Below are positions 27,917 through 37,380 of a stretch of DNA of 64,000 nucleotides, in pieces. A program made the translations under genes and the position numbers. How positions within the stretch are numbered: position 1 is the stretch's first letter; every line of letters starts with the position of its first letter. The DNA lies in contig NZ_CP115446.1 in NCBI RefSeq assembly GCF_027912455.1, positions 248,001-312,000 on the forward strand. Reading direction: 5' to 3'. Source of the stretch: Aurantiacibacter sp. MUD61 (GTDB taxonomy: Bacteria; Pseudomonadota; Alphaproteobacteria; Sphingomonadales; Sphingomonadaceae). The notes under the pieces were generated by a model. It was not told the DNA's origin. It made no database searches and was given only the letters and a program-made list of their open reading frames with translations.

Positions 27917-29450
27917 CACCGAACCGCGCCCCGCCGGAAAAGACGACACTGCGCTGTCGAGCGCCGATGCGCGTCCTGAGGCGACGACGATGCGGCACAC
28001 CACCGGCGAGCCCGATTTCCAGCGCGAGCCGGAAAGCTATTACGAGGCGCGCAAGGCGGTCCACAACAAGCGGATCGATGGCAATTTCCGGCGCTTCAAA
28101 TGGGCGGTGATGATCGTCACCCTGGCGATCTATTACATCACCCCGTGGATCCGCTGGGACCGCGGCGAATATGCGCCCGATCAGGCGGTGCTGGTCGATC
28201 TGGCGGGCCGCCGCTTTTACATGTTCGATATCGAGATCTGGCCGCACGAATTCTATTTCGTTGCGGGCTTGCTGATCATGGCGGGCATCGGCCTGTTCGT
28301 GGTTACCAGCGCCGTCGGGCGGGCATGGTGCGGCTACGCCTGCCCGCAGACCGTTTGGACCGACCTGTTCCAGCACATCGACCGGCTGGTGGACGGGGAC
28401 CGCAACGCGCGCATGCGGCTGGACCGGGCACCGTGGACCTGGGGCAAGGTCGCACGCCGGGGTTTCAAATGGACGGTCTACCTTCTTATCGGCCTTGTAA
28501 CAGGCGGCGCCTGGATCCTCTATTTCGCGGACGCGCCGACGCTGTTTGCCGAATTCTTCAGCGGAGACGCTGCCCCCGTCGCCTACATCACCGTGGCGAT
28601 CCTCACCCTTACCACCGTCACACTGGGCGGCTTCATGCGCGAGCAGGTGTGCATCTACATGTGCCCCTGGCCCCGTATCCAGACCGCGATGATGGATGAG
28701 CACTCGCTGATGGTCACCTACAAGGACTGGCGCGGTGAAAAGCGCGGCAGCTTGAAGAAGGCGAGGAAGGAGCCGGGGAAATACGGCGACTGTATCGATT
28801 GCACCGAGTGCGTGCAGGTGTGCCCCACGGGCATCGACATTCGCGAGGGTCCGCAAATCGGCTGTATCACTTGCGCCCTGTGCATCGATGCCTGCGACCG
28901 GGTGATGGCCGATATCGGTCGCCCGCGCGGCCTGATCGATTACGCCACGCTGGAGGATTGCGAGCGCGAAGCGAAAGGCGAACCTGCGCGCTCGCCCTGG
29001 AAAGCCGTATTCCGCCCGCGCACCATGATTTATTTCGGTATCTGGGCGGCGATCGGCCTGGCGCTGCTTTTCGCACTCGGCACGCGCACCCGCACCGATC
29101 TGTCCGTCGCGGCAGACCGCAATCCGCCCTTCATGCTGATGAGCGATGGCGCGGTGCGCAATTCGTTCACGCTGAAGCTGCGCAATATGGAAAGCCGCCC
29201 GCGCGAAATGGAAATCGCGATAGAAGGCCTACCCGGCGCAGTGCTGTGGACCGACACGATCGACCGTTCGCAAGCCGCCGCCAGCCAGCGCGTCACCGTA
29301 AATGCAGACCAAGTGCGAGAAGTGCGCGCCTATGTCGCCGCACCGCGCGGCACGCAGCAACAGGAATTCGTATTCAGCCTGACCGCTTTGGACGAGAAGG
29401 CCGAGAGCGATCTGGTCGAAACCCGTTTTGATACTCCGGAGGACAATTGA
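27906..29450 (+). CDS. ccoG: cbb3 oxidase accessory protein CcoG (FixG/RdxA)
   Basis: CcoG is a polyferredoxin-like membrane protein implicated in Cu(II) reduction for CuB insertion. I propose the GTG at 27906, overlapping the ccoP stop, giving 514 aa; an ATG at 27990 is the main alternative. Five or so membrane helices, the conserved AWCGYACPQTVWTDLF and MCPWPRIQTAM motifs and a 2[4Fe-4S] ferredoxin module (CIDCTECVQVCP, then CITCALCIDACD) are visible. A C-terminal Ig-like domain follows the last helix. It is part of the ccoGHIS maturation operon. Confidence 0.94.
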   Translation: MPDNTEPRPAGKDDTALSSADARPEATTMRHTTGEPDFQREPESYYEARKAVHNKRIDGNFRRFKWAVMIVTLAIYYITPWIRWDRGEYAPDQAVLVDLAGRRFYMFDIEIWPHEFYFVAGLLIMAGIGLFVVTSAVGRAWCGYACPQTVWTDLFQHIDRLVDGDRNARMRLDRAPWTWGKVARRGFKWTVYLLIGLVTGGAWILYFADAPTLFAEFFSGDAAPVAYITVAILTLTTVTLGGFMREQVCIYMCPWPRIQTAMMDEHSLMVTYKDWRGEKRGSLKKARKEPGKYGDCIDCTECVQVCPTGIDIREGPQIGCITCALCIDACDRVMADIGRPRGLIDYATLEDCEREAKGEPARSPWKAVFRPRTMIYFGIWAAIGLALLFALGTRTRTDLSVAADRNPPFMLMSDGAVRNSFTLKLRNMESRPREMEIAIEGLPGAVLWTDTIDRSQAAASQRVTVNADQVREVRAYVAAPRGTQQQEFVFSLTALDEKAESDLVETRFDTPEDN

Positions 29451-29893
29451 TGGCACAGCAATTTACCGGCAGGAAAATGACGGCAGTGATGGTCGGCGGC
29501 TTTGCCGTGATCATCGCCGTCAACCTCACCATGGCGACCTTTGCCACGCGTGGTTTTAGCGGGACTGTGGTCGATAATTCCTATGTTGCCAGCCAGAACT
29601 TCAACAACTGGCTCGATGCCGCGGCGGCGCAGGAGGCGCTGGGCTGGGAAGCGCAGGCGAGCCGCAGGGATGGCGCACTGCTGGTTCAGACGAGTGGCGT
29701 TCCGGAAGACGCAATCGTCACTGCGCAGGCGCGCCGTCCGCTCGGTGAGCCTGACATTCGCAGTTTCAGCTTCAACGCTGGGCCCGACGGCGCTTTCGTA
29801 TCGAGCGAGGCCTTGCCCGAAGGCCGTTGGATTATTCGACTCACCATCACCGCCGGCGCAGATAGCTGGGTGGCGGAGCAGCAGATATCGTGA
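29450..29893 (+). CDS. ccoH: cbb3 oxidase assembly protein CcoH/FixH
   Basis: This 147-aa protein has one N-terminal helix (AVMVGGFAVIIAVNLTMATFA) and a periplasmic domain with the typical VVDNSYVASQNFNNWLDAA and the FNAGPDGAF segment. FixH proteins are needed for stable cbb3 assembly. The ATG at 29450 overlaps the ccoG stop, and its end overlaps the GTG of ccoI. Confidence 0.92.
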   Translation: MAQQFTGRKMTAVMVGGFAVIIAVNLTMATFATRGFSGTVVDNSYVASQNFNNWLDAAAAQEALGWEAQASRRDGALLVQTSGVPEDAIVTAQARRPLGEPDIRSFSFNAGPDGAFVSSEALPEGRWIIRLTITAGADSWVAEQQIS

Positions 29894-32013
29894 CCGCGCC
29901 CGCGCGCCTTGATCCTGCCAGTGCAGAAGCCCTGGTCGACACGCGTTTCACCGTGCCCGGCATTCGCTGTGCCGGCTGCATCGCGAAGATTGAGCGGGAG
30001 CTTCCCAAGCTGGACGGGATTGCTTCCGCGCGGGTGAATTTCTCTGCCAAGCGCGTCGCCATTCGTCATGCAGAAAGCATGCCGCACGATGCGCTGACCA
30101 ATGCTCTGGAGCAACTCGGCTTCGAAGCGCAGGAACTGGACGACAATCCGCTGGGCAGCGAGGATGCAGAGGCGAAACGGCTTCAGCGCGCACTCGCGGT
30201 GGCGGGCTTTGGCATGATGAATGTCATGCTGCTGTCGGTCAGCGTCTGGTCAGGCGCCGGCGGCGTGACGCGCGATCTGTTCCACTGGCTCTCCGGCGTG
30301 ATCGCCCTGCCGGTAATAGCCTATGCGGGACAACCGTTCTTCCGATCGGCATGGATGGCGCTGAAATACCGGCGAACCAATATGGACGTTCCGATTTCGA
30401 TCGGCGTCCTGCTCGCCACAGCCTTGAGCATGTATGAGACGGTTGCAGGCGGCGGCCACGCCTATTTCGAAAGCGCCGTCATGCTTCTGTTTTTCCTGCT
30501 GGCGGGCCGCGCGCTCGATGCCGCAATGCGAACGCGCACGCGCGCAGGGATCGGCGCGCTGCTTTCGCGGATGGGTCGGAGCGCCATGGTGATCGCCGCT
30601 GACGGCAGCTTCAAGACGGTAGCTTCGCAAGAGCTCAAACCGGGCATGACGATGGCTGTCGCCGCAGGCGAAGCGCTCGCTGCGGATGGCGTGGTTGAAC
30701 AAGGGGCAAGCGCGGTCGATAACGCCATGCTCACTGGCGAAAGCACGCCAGAGCGAGTGGCTGCCGACAGCCCGGTCTATGCAGGCGCTGTGAATTTGTC
30801 GGCGCCGCTCAGGGTGCGAGTGACCGCAGCTGCTTCCAACACGCTTCTGGCAGAAATCGCGCGGCTGATGGACGAAGCTGGGCAGTCCCGCAGCCGCTAT
30901 GTCCGCATCGCCGATCGCGCCTCTCGTCTCTATGCGCCAGCCGTCCATACGCTTGCGCTGCTCGCTTTCGTGGGATGGATGCTAGCAGGCGCAGGCTGGC
31001 ATCAATCGCTCGTCATCGCCATCGCGGTGCTGATTATCACCTGCCCCTGCGCAATGGGCCTTGCGGTGCCCGCCGCGCAAGTTGTGACTTCGGGCGCTCT
31101 GCTGAAGCGTGGGCTTCTGGTGAAAGACGGCAGCGCGCTTGAGCGTCTGGCCGAAGTGGACATCGCCCTGTTCGACAAGACCGGCACGCTCACCCTCGGC
31201 ACGCCGCGCGCTGATATTTCCGGGCTTGATCCGGAGGCACGGGCTGTCGCACTCGCCCTTTCCCAGGCAAGCAACCACCCGCTCAGCAAGGCGCTGGCGT
31301 CGAGCCTGCGTGAAGCCGGAGTAGAAGCGGCGGAGGTCACAGACATCAGCGAACAGGGCGGCGAAGGTCTGTTTGGCACATGGCGCGGGATCGAAGTCGC
31401 ATTGGAGCGGCCCGATTGCGCGCAAGCCGGTCTCTCCAGCCAGTTGCGGATCGGCATGGACACCAGCCTGATCGATTTCCACGATCCGCTGCGCGCCGAT
31501 GCCAAGCAGGCGATCGACGCCCTTTCTGAGATGGGTATCGAAAGTCGCATCCTGTCAGGTGACCGGAGCGCCTCTGTCAGCACGATTGCCCGCAAGCTCG
31601 GACTGCATGCGAGAGCCGGTGCGAGTCCGCAGGACAAGCTCGCCACGCTCGAGCATTTGCGCGAGCAGAGTCGCAACCCTTTGATGATCGGAGACGGGAT
31701 TAATGATGGCCCCGCCCTTGCCGCTGCCCATGCCTCGATCGCTCCCGGCAGTGCCAGCGATGTCAGCCAGCAGGCCGCCGATGCCGTCTTTACCGGACGT
31801 GCGCTGATGCCCGTCGCCACCGCGATCCGCGCCGCCCGCGCCTGCATGCGCGTCGTGCGCCAGAACTTCGGCTTTGCCATTATTTATAACGTCTTCGCGG
31901 TGCCTTTGGCGCTGTTTGGCATGGTGACGCCCCTGATTGCCGCCATCGCCATGTCGGCAAGTTCGATCGTCGTCGTGGCGAACTCCTTGCGCCTGGCGAG
32001 AGTCGCGCGATGA
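29890..32013 (+). CDS. ccoI: Copper-exporting P1B-type ATPase CcoI/FixI
   Basis: CcoI pumps Cu+ across the inner membrane for insertion into the cbb3 oxidase. The 707-aa protein has an N-terminal HMA domain (GIRCAGCIAKIE, CxxC), eight helices, the actuator TGES loop, the intramembrane CPC copper site (ITCPCAMGLAVPA), the phosphorylated DKTGT and the GDGINDGPALAAAHASIA hinge. It starts with GTG at 29890, overlapping the ccoH stop. Confidence 0.95.
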   Translation: MTAPARLDPASAEALVDTRFTVPGIRCAGCIAKIERELPKLDGIASARVNFSAKRVAIRHAESMPHDALTNALEQLGFEAQELDDNPLGSEDAEAKRLQRALAVAGFGMMNVMLLSVSVWSGAGGVTRDLFHWLSGVIALPVIAYAGQPFFRSAWMALKYRRTNMDVPISIGVLLATALSMYETVAGGGHAYFESAVMLLFFLLAGRALDAAMRTRTRAGIGALLSRMGRSAMVIAADGSFKTVASQELKPGMTMAVAAGEALAADGVVEQGASAVDNAMLTGESTPERVAADSPVYAGAVNLSAPLRVRVTAAASNTLLAEIARLMDEAGQSRSRYVRIADRASRLYAPAVHTLALLAFVGWMLAGAGWHQSLVIAIAVLIITCPCAMGLAVPAAQVVTSGALLKRGLLVKDGSALERLAEVDIALFDKTGTLTLGTPRADISGLDPEARAVALALSQASNHPLSKALASSLREAGVEAAEVTDISEQGGEGLFGTWRGIEVALERPDCAQAGLSSQLRIGMDTSLIDFHDPLRADAKQAIDALSEMGIESRILSGDRSASVSTIARKLGLHARAGASPQDKLATLEHLREQSRNPLMIGDGINDGPALAAAHASIAPGSASDVSQQAADAVFTGRALMPVATAIRAARACMRVVRQNFGFAIIYNVFAVPLALFGMVTPLIAAIAMSASSIVVVANSLRLARVAR

Positions 32014-32162
32014 GCGGCCTGCTGATCCTTATTCCCGTGGCGCTGGGACTGGGCCTGCTCGGTCTCGTCACCTTCTTCTGGGCTATGCGTCAGGGGCAAT
32101 TCGAAGACTTAGACGGGGCTGCCCAGCGCGTCCTGATCGATGATGAAGAACCCGAAGAATGA
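32010..32162 (+). CDS. ccoS: cbb3 oxidase maturation protein CcoS
   Basis: This 50-aa protein has a single helix (LLILIPVALGLGLLGLVTFFWAM split over residues 4-26), then RQGQFEDLDGAAQRVL, the CcoS signature. CcoS is required for cofactor insertion in Rhodobacter. The ATG overlaps the ccoI stop, and the next small gene overlaps its own stop. Confidence 0.93.
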   Translation: MSGLLILIPVALGLGLLGLVTFFWAMRQGQFEDLDGAAQRVLIDDEEPEE

Positions 32163-32383
32163 ACGGCGCGGCAATCGCCCTCGTCGCCATCGCGCCAATC
32201 GCGCTTGGGTCTCTGCCTCAAACGGCGCCCGTGCTGGTCACCACCCTGTGCGCCAATGGCGGCACCACAACGATCGAGATCCCGCTCACCCCGCGTGAAC
32301 CTTCGCTGCCAGACCCCTGCAAGGCGCAGGCATGCCACGCCGCCAGTCGCGAAAAGAATTTGATCCAGCGCAAGGACGTCTGA
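32159..32383 (+). CDS. Small secreted-looking hypothetical protein between ccoS and hemN
   Basis: This 74-aa protein starts at an ATGA overlap with the ccoS stop. The N-terminus (AAIALVAIAPIALGSLP) looks like a signal peptide or anchor. A short hydrophilic domain with three cysteines follows (TTLCANGG, PDPCKAQACH). I do not recognise the family. Coupling to ccoS and the Cys-x4-Cys-H arrangement suggest an envelope role linked to oxidase or metal maturation, which is inference. Its 3' end also contains an FNR-like box upstream of hemN. Confidence 0.7.
   Translation: MNGAAIALVAIAPIALGSLPQTAPVLVTTLCANGGTTTIEIPLTPREPSLPDPCKAQACHAASREKNLIQRKDV
32360..32373 (+). promoter_or_regulatory. FNR-like box upstream of hemN, inside the preceding small gene
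   Basis: TTGATCCAGCGCAA matches 8 of 10 FNR consensus positions and shares the CCAG spacer with the ccoN box. Its centre lies 41.5 bases before the hemN ATG at 32408. Because it lies inside a coding sequence it could be coincidence, but hemN is a classic Fnr target. Confidence 0.55.
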
Positions 32384-32407
32384 ACGCGCGGGCTGCATAT
32401 GGCTCGC

Positions 32408-33721
32408 ATGTGGCCATATCACCCAGACCTGCTCGCGACGCCCGTTCCGCGTTATACCAGCTACCCCACCGCCGCTGAGTTCGGCGATGTAACGGCTGCG
32501 GATTATCGGGCTGCGTTGGAGAATGCGCATGGCGCAATCTCGCTCTATCTGCACATCCCGTTTTGCGAGAAGATCTGCTTTTACTGCGGATGCAATACGG
32601 GCAAATCCAATCGGCAGCAGCGGCTGCAATCCTATCTGGAGGCACTGCAACGCGAGATCGAGCTGGTCGCGTCGCTGCTACCGAAAACGGCGTTCGTCAC
32701 GCGCATCAGCTTTGGTGGCGGCAGTCCCAATGCCATTTCTCCGATCGAGATGCTTCGGCTGGTCGACGCGCTGACGGTAAATTTCCAGCTCGACAATCCG
32801 GTATTCTCGACGGAACTCGATCCGCGCACGATGAGCGCCGCTTGGGCTGAAGCCATCCGGGCCATAGGGTTCGAACGGGCAAGCCTTGGTGTCCAGACCT
32901 TTGCTCCGCATTGTCAGAAAGCCATTGGGCGCGAGCAGAGCGAGGAACTGATCGTCCAGACCGTGGACTGGCTGCGCGATGCAGGTGTTTCGTCGCTCAA
33001 TTTCGATCTGATGTACGGCCTGCCCGGCCAGACCCGCGACGATTTACAGGACAGCCTGCATCGCACGCGCGTGCTTGGCGCCGATCGCATCGCCCTGTTC
33101 GGTTATGCCCATGTCCCGCATCTCATCCCGCGCCAGCGCATAATCGATGCGAGCAACTTGCCCGATCAGGCGGAGCGCTTTGCCATGGCAGAGCTTGGCC
33201 ATACCTATCTGAGCACGCATGGTTATGTCCCTGTCGGCTTCGATCATTTCGCAAGGCCAGGCGGCGATCCGCTGGCGCGGGCAGCGCTGGACGGAACCTT
33301 GCGACGCAATTTTCAGGGGTACACCGATGATCAGGCAGAGGTGCTGATTGGCCTTGGCGCCTCGGCCATTTCCAGCTTTCCGCAGCTGCTGGCGCAGAAC
33401 GAAAAGAATTCCGGCCGCTATCGCATGAGCCTTTCACAAAGCCGGCTGGCAACGACCAAGGGCATCGCGCGTTCGCCGGAAGACCGCTTGCGCGGTCGGC
33501 TGATCGAACAGCTCCTTTGCCAGGGTCATGCGAAAGCCCCCGCTGCGCTCTTGCAGGAGCAGGAAACGACCTTGCGCCCGTTTCTCGACCGTGGTCTCGC
33601 CGTGCTCGAAGCCGATCACCTCTCGATCACTCCCGATGGCCTCCCCTATTCGCGCACCATCGCCGCGCTGTTCGATCCTTACCGGAGCACATCGCAGCGG
33701 CGCTTCAGCTCGGCAGTCTGA
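32408..33721 (+). CDS. hemN: Oxygen-independent coproporphyrinogen III oxidase HemN
   Basis: This radical-SAM enzyme decarboxylates coproporphyrinogen III to protoporphyrinogen IX under low oxygen, supplying haem and bacteriochlorophyll precursors. The 437-aa protein starts MWPYHPDLLATPVPRYTSYP, the HemN signature. The CxxxCxxCxC motif is CEKICFYCGC, followed by GGGSP and the second substrate/SAM site FDLMYGLPGQT. I favour the ATG at 32408; an ATG at 32399 adds three residues, and neither has a clear ribosome-binding site. It is the last gene of the cbb3 region and converges on sdaA with only 24 bases between. Confidence 0.95.
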   Translation: MWPYHPDLLATPVPRYTSYPTAAEFGDVTAADYRAALENAHGAISLYLHIPFCEKICFYCGCNTGKSNRQQRLQSYLEALQREIELVASLLPKTAFVTRISFGGGSPNAISPIEMLRLVDALTVNFQLDNPVFSTELDPRTMSAAWAEAIRAIGFERASLGVQTFAPHCQKAIGREQSEELIVQTVDWLRDAGVSSLNFDLMYGLPGQTRDDLQDSLHRTRVLGADRIALFGYAHVPHLIPRQRIIDASNLPDQAERFAMAELGHTYLSTHGYVPVGFDHFARPGGDPLARAALDGTLRRNFQGYTDDQAEVLIGLGASAISSFPQLLAQNEKNSGRYRMSLSQSRLATTKGIARSPEDRLRGRLIEQLLCQGHAKAPAALLQEQETTLRPFLDRGLAVLEADHLSITPDGLPYSRTIAALFDPYRSTSQRRFSSAV

Positions 33722-33745
33722 ACGCACGCCAGGCGCGGGCGGCGG

Positions 33746-35125
33746 TCAGCATTCGATGACGTTGACCGCAAGCCCGCCTTGGCTGGTTTCCTTGTACTTG
33801 CTCGACATGTCGAGGCCGGTCTGGCGCATCGTTTCGATGACCTGATCGAGCGATACGCACGGCTGGTCCGAAGCGACCAGTGCGAGGCGCGCGGCGTTAA
33901 CGGCTTTCACCGCACCCACGGCATTGCGCTCAATACAGGGAATCTGCACCAGCCCGCCAACGGGGTCGCAGGTGAGGCCAAGATTGTGCTCCATGCCTAT
34001 TTCCGCCGCATGTTCGATCTGAGCGGGCGTGCCGCCCCAGATCGCAGCGAGCCCTGCAGCGGCCATGGAGCAAGCGACACCGACTTCGCCCTGGCAGCCC
34101 ATTTCCGCGCCCGAAATCGATGCGCGTTGTTTGTAAAGAATGCCAATGCCAGCGGCGGTCACGAGGAAACGGCGGCTCGCCTCGCGGTCGCTGCAACCGG
34201 TGGTCTCGCAATAGTGTTTGAGCACTGCGGGGATGATGCCTGCCGCGCCATTGGTGGGCGCTGTCACAACCCGGCCACCGACAGCGTTTTCCTCGTTCAC
34301 CGCCATGGCATAGACGTTGAGCCAGTCGAAAATCCGCTCGCTTTCATTGGCGCCGGGTGTGGCTTCCAATCGCTCGAACAATTGTGGGGCGCGGCGTTTG
34401 ACGTTGAGGCCGCCGGGCAGCTGTCCCGGCGTGGTCAGCCCCCGCTCGATACAGGCGCGCATGACATCCCAGATATGATCGATCCCGGCGAGCGTCTTCT
34501 CACGCGGGCGCATGCAGTCTTCGTTTGCGAGCACGAGCTCTTCGATTGAGAGGTCATTGCTTTCGCATAGCGCCAGCAATTCCTTGGCAGAGCCGAAGGC
34601 GTAGACCGGTTTCGGTCCGACGGAGATCAGATCGTCTTCAGCCGGATTGCGCAATTGCCTCTCGCTAGCGATGAAGCCACCGCCCACCGAGTAATAGGTC
34701 GCTTCCAACAGCACTTCACCTGCGCCATCCAGCAGCGTGATATGCATCTCGTTGGGGTGGATTTCGGGGATGATGTCGGAGCGCAGGTCGATGTCTGCGG
34801 CGGGGTCGAAAGCGATCTCATGCGCGCCACCGAGCGTCAGGCGTTTCGTTTCGCGGACATCGCGAACGGCTCTGTCCGCTTCATCCGGAGCGACCTTGTC
34901 TGGCTCGTAACCAGCAAGGCCGAGGATGCAGGCCTTGTCGACACCGTGCCCGACCCCTGTGAGAGCGAGCGAGCCATGCAGGCTAATATGGGCGCGGCGA
35001 ACCGCATCGAAACAGCCCGCAGCTTTCGCATCCTCGATGACGCGGAGGCCCACGCGCATCGGCCCCACCGTATGTGAGCTCGACGGGCCAAGCCCGACCT
35101 TGAAGATATCCAGAACCGAAAGCAT
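33746..35125 (-). CDS. sdaA: L-serine ammonia-lyase (SdaA type, single chain)
   Basis: This iron-sulfur serine dehydratase converts L-serine to pyruvate and ammonia. The 459-aa protein has the N-terminal beta domain ([21 protein letters not shown]) and the C-terminal alpha domain with the cluster cysteines in [28 protein letters not shown] and VASDQPC. The catalytic Ser region [22 protein letters not shown] is intact. It is separated from the MFS gene by about 94 bases with no recognisable regulatory element, and its promoter is likely in that gap. The function is well supported by conserved motifs. Confidence 0.95.
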   Translation of the reverse strand: MLSVLDIFKVGLGPSSSHTVGPMRVGLRVIEDAKAAGCFDAVRRAHISLHGSLALTGVGHGVDKACILGLAGYEPDKVAPDEADRAVRDVRETKRLTLGGAHEIAFDPAADIDLRSDIIPEIHPNEMHITLLDGAGEVLLEATYYSVGGGFIASERQLRNPAEDDLISVGPKPVYAFGSAKELLALCESNDLSIEELVLANEDCMRPREKTLAGIDHIWDVMRACIERGLTTPGQLPGGLNVKRRAPQLFERLEATPGANESERIFDWLNVYAMAVNEENAVGGRVVTAPTNGAAGIIPAVLKHYCETTGCSDREASRRFLVTAAGIGILYKQRASISGAEMGCQGEVGVACSMAAAGLAAIWGGTPAQIEHAAEIGMEHNLGLTCDPVGGLVQIPCIERNAVGAVKAVNAARLALVASDQPCVSLDQVIETMRQTGLDMSSKYKETSQGGLAVNVIEC

Positions 35126-35219
35126 CGCTTCACACGGCCAATTGACGAGAAATCATGGCGCGCAGACCTAAGCCAGCCGCACCCGCTTGCCAACCAAATT
35201 AGTTACGCGTGAAACTTAG

Positions 35220-36497
35220 CTATTCGGCGACCCAGTCTTTACGCAGTGCCGGTCCGGCAAGCGCCATGAGCAGGGCTGCCCCCGCATAAAGCACGAGCGA
35301 ATAGAGCATCGAATAGCGCAGAGCCTCGTCCCCATAAGTCGGGGTCAGGAAGTCGGAGACAGCGCCCAGTGCATAAATCCCGCCGCCTAGACCGATCAGA
35401 TTGTTGATCAACAGGAACAGCGCCGACGCCGTCGAGCGTGCAGCTGGCACAACAAGATGCTGGATTGCCGAGAGAACCGGACCGAGCCAGATATAGGCCA
35501 GCGCCTGTGGCAACAGGAATAGCACGAAGGCCAGTTTCCAGTCGGCGCTCGTAATTCCGGCAGCGAACAGCGGCGCGCCGAGGAAGAATGCGACGCCCGG
35601 CACCCAGGAGTAGAACGCCCGGTCGCGCCCGCCCAGCCGGTCCGCCAGAAAGCCACCTGCGAGCACACCAATCACGCCGCCGATCAGCAGGATGGCTCCG
35701 AAGAATTGCGAGGCCCCGACCAGGTCAAATCCGAAGCTGCGGATCAGCAGGCTCGGCAGCCAGAAGGCGATGCCATAACCGAGCATGGACGACATCGCCG
35801 CGCCGAAGGAGAGGAACCAGAAGCTCTTCTTGCGTGCGAGCACGCCTGCCGTTTCCTTCAACGCTGGCATGGGCGCGATATCGTTCGAATTTTCCGCGCT
35901 AACCTTGGGTTTCTGCTTGTCGCGCACCAGCCATTTGAAGATCGGAACAATCGCAACGCCCAGCAGGCCAACCGTGAAGAAGGCCGTGCGCCAGTCGACG
36001 GTCGACGCGATATAACCGCCGAGCAACACGCCGAGGCCGGAGCCAATGGGTATGCCGAGTGAGTAAACCGACAGCGCCCTCGCCCGCTGTTCGCTGGGAA
36101 AATAGTCGCCAATAAGTGCGTAAGATGGCGCGACGCCGCCCGCCTCGCCGATGCCGACACCAAGCCGCGCGAGGAAGATGTGCCAGAAATTCTGTGCCAA
36201 TCCGCAAAGCGCGGTGAATCCGCTCCAAGCGGCGAGTGAGACGGCGATGACCCAGCTGCGGCTGGTGCGATCGGCAAGCGCAGCCAGCGGCACGGCCATG
36301 GTCGAATAGAGCAGCGCAAAGGCGAAACCGCCGAGGAGGCCCATCTGGCCATCGTCCAGCTGCAGGTCCGCCTGAATAGGCGCGGCGAGGATCGACAGGA
36401 TCTGCCGGTCCACGAAATTGAAAATATAGACCACCAACAGCATCGCCAGCACGGTATTGCGATTGGGATCTGGCCTTACAGAGGCTTCCGCGCTCAT
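35220..36497 (-). CDS. MFS transporter (spinster-like)
   Basis: This 425-aa, 12-helix major facilitator has YIFNFVDRQILSILAAPIQADLQL in helix 1 and the loop 2-3 motif GVADRTSR-like sequence (PLAALADRTSRSW). The motif-rich ARLGVGIGEAGGVAP stretch is typical of the spinster/hexuronate-like group common in sphingomonads. The substrate is unknown. It overlaps the alpha/beta hydrolase gene upstream (ATGA at 36494-36497) and belongs to one unit with that hydrolase and the TonB receptor, so it may carry the product released by the hydrolase. Confidence 0.88.
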   Translation of the reverse strand: MSAEASVRPDPNRNTVLAMLLVVYIFNFVDRQILSILAAPIQADLQLDDGQMGLLGGFAFALLYSTMAVPLAALADRTSRSWVIAVSLAAWSGFTALCGLAQNFWHIFLARLGVGIGEAGGVAPSYALIGDYFPSEQRARALSVYSLGIPIGSGLGVLLGGYIASTVDWRTAFFTVGLLGVAIVPIFKWLVRDKQKPKVSAENSNDIAPMPALKETAGVLARKKSFWFLSFGAAMSSMLGYGIAFWLPSLLIRSFGFDLVGASQFFGAILLIGGVIGVLAGGFLADRLGGRDRAFYSWVPGVAFFLGAPLFAAGITSADWKLAFVLFLLPQALAYIWLGPVLSAIQHLVVPAARSTASALFLLINNLIGLGGGIYALGAVSDFLTPTYGDEALRYSMLYSLVLYAGAALLMALAGPALRKDWVAE

Positions 36498-37354
36498 GGC
36501 AGATGCTCGCCGAGAAACGCTGTAATCGCGGAGACCGCTTCGGGCTCATCAAGCAGAGGTGCATGGCCGCGCGAGGGAATTTCGGCACTAGAAAACGGGC
36601 CGCCATGCCGCTCTTCCATCAACGCGAGCGTCTCACGCGTTAGCAAATCCGACAGCGCGCCGCGGATTACGAGAACCGGTGTCTCATCAAGCATCTGCCA
36701 GAGCGGCCAAAGGTCAGGCTGCGGCGTGTCGCCCAAATTTGAAAAGCTGCTCGCAATAGCTGTGTCATAGGCGAATGCAATCCGGCCATCGGGTAGTTCA
36801 CGACACGTGCGCCTCGCCCATTTCTGCCAGTCATCGCCTGTGAAATCCGGGAAGGCATCGCCATTGGTTTTGGCGCAAGCGGCCGCGGCCTCGTCCCAGT
36901 CCGCGAAAGTCGTATCATTCCCGACATAACCCGCAATCCGCTCCAGCCCTGGCAAGGACAATTCCGGCCCCACATCGTTGAAGACGATCGCCGGAAACGC
37001 GCCGGGCTGCATCGCATTCATCGTCATGGCGATCAGGCCGCCCATTGACGTGCCGATGACGCCGGGGGAGGCGATATCCAGCGATCCCAGAAGCGCGAAC
37101 ATATCCTGCGCATAGATGTCCGGCCGGTAATTAGACGGGTCCGGATCATAGTCGGACAAGCCGCGCCCCCGCTGATCGGGGACGATCAGACGGTATTCGG
37201 GCGCAAGATGCTCTGCCAATGGCCCGAAGTCGCCGCTATTGCGCGTCAGCCCATGCATCAGCAGCAGCGGCTTGCCCTGCCCGCCATAGTCGCGTGCGAA
37301 CAGGCTGAGCTGCCCGCACGCGCTCTGGTATCGGTGTTCGCGATAATCGCGCAT
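36494..37354 (-). CDS. Alpha/beta-fold hydrolase
   Basis: This 286-aa cytoplasmic hydrolase has no signal peptide. It has the oxyanion segment LLMHGLTRNSGDF, the nucleophile elbow GTSMGG (Ser) at about residue 107, and a C-terminal SRGHAPLLDEPEA with the catalytic histidine. The acid is probably in the VLVIRGALSDLLT strand. It resembles haloperoxidase/esterase-type hydrolases. The substrate is not predictable. It lies 26 bases downstream of the TonB-dependent receptor gene and overlaps the MFS gene. Confidence 0.85.
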   Translation of the reverse strand: MRDYREHRYQSACGQLSLFARDYGGQGKPLLLMHGLTRNSGDFGPLAEHLAPEYRLIVPDQRGRGLSDYDPDPSNYRPDIYAQDMFALLGSLDIASPGVIGTSMGGLIAMTMNAMQPGAFPAIVFNDVGPELSLPGLERIAGYVGNDTTFADWDEAAAACAKTNGDAFPDFTGDDWQKWARRTCRELPDGRIAFAYDTAIASSFSNLGDTPQPDLWPLWQMLDETPVLVIRGALSDLLTRETLALMEERHGGPFSSAEIPSRGHAPLLDEPEAVSAITAFLGEHLP

Positions 37355-37380
37355 TGTTCCGGCCTGACCCTCAGGAGGGA

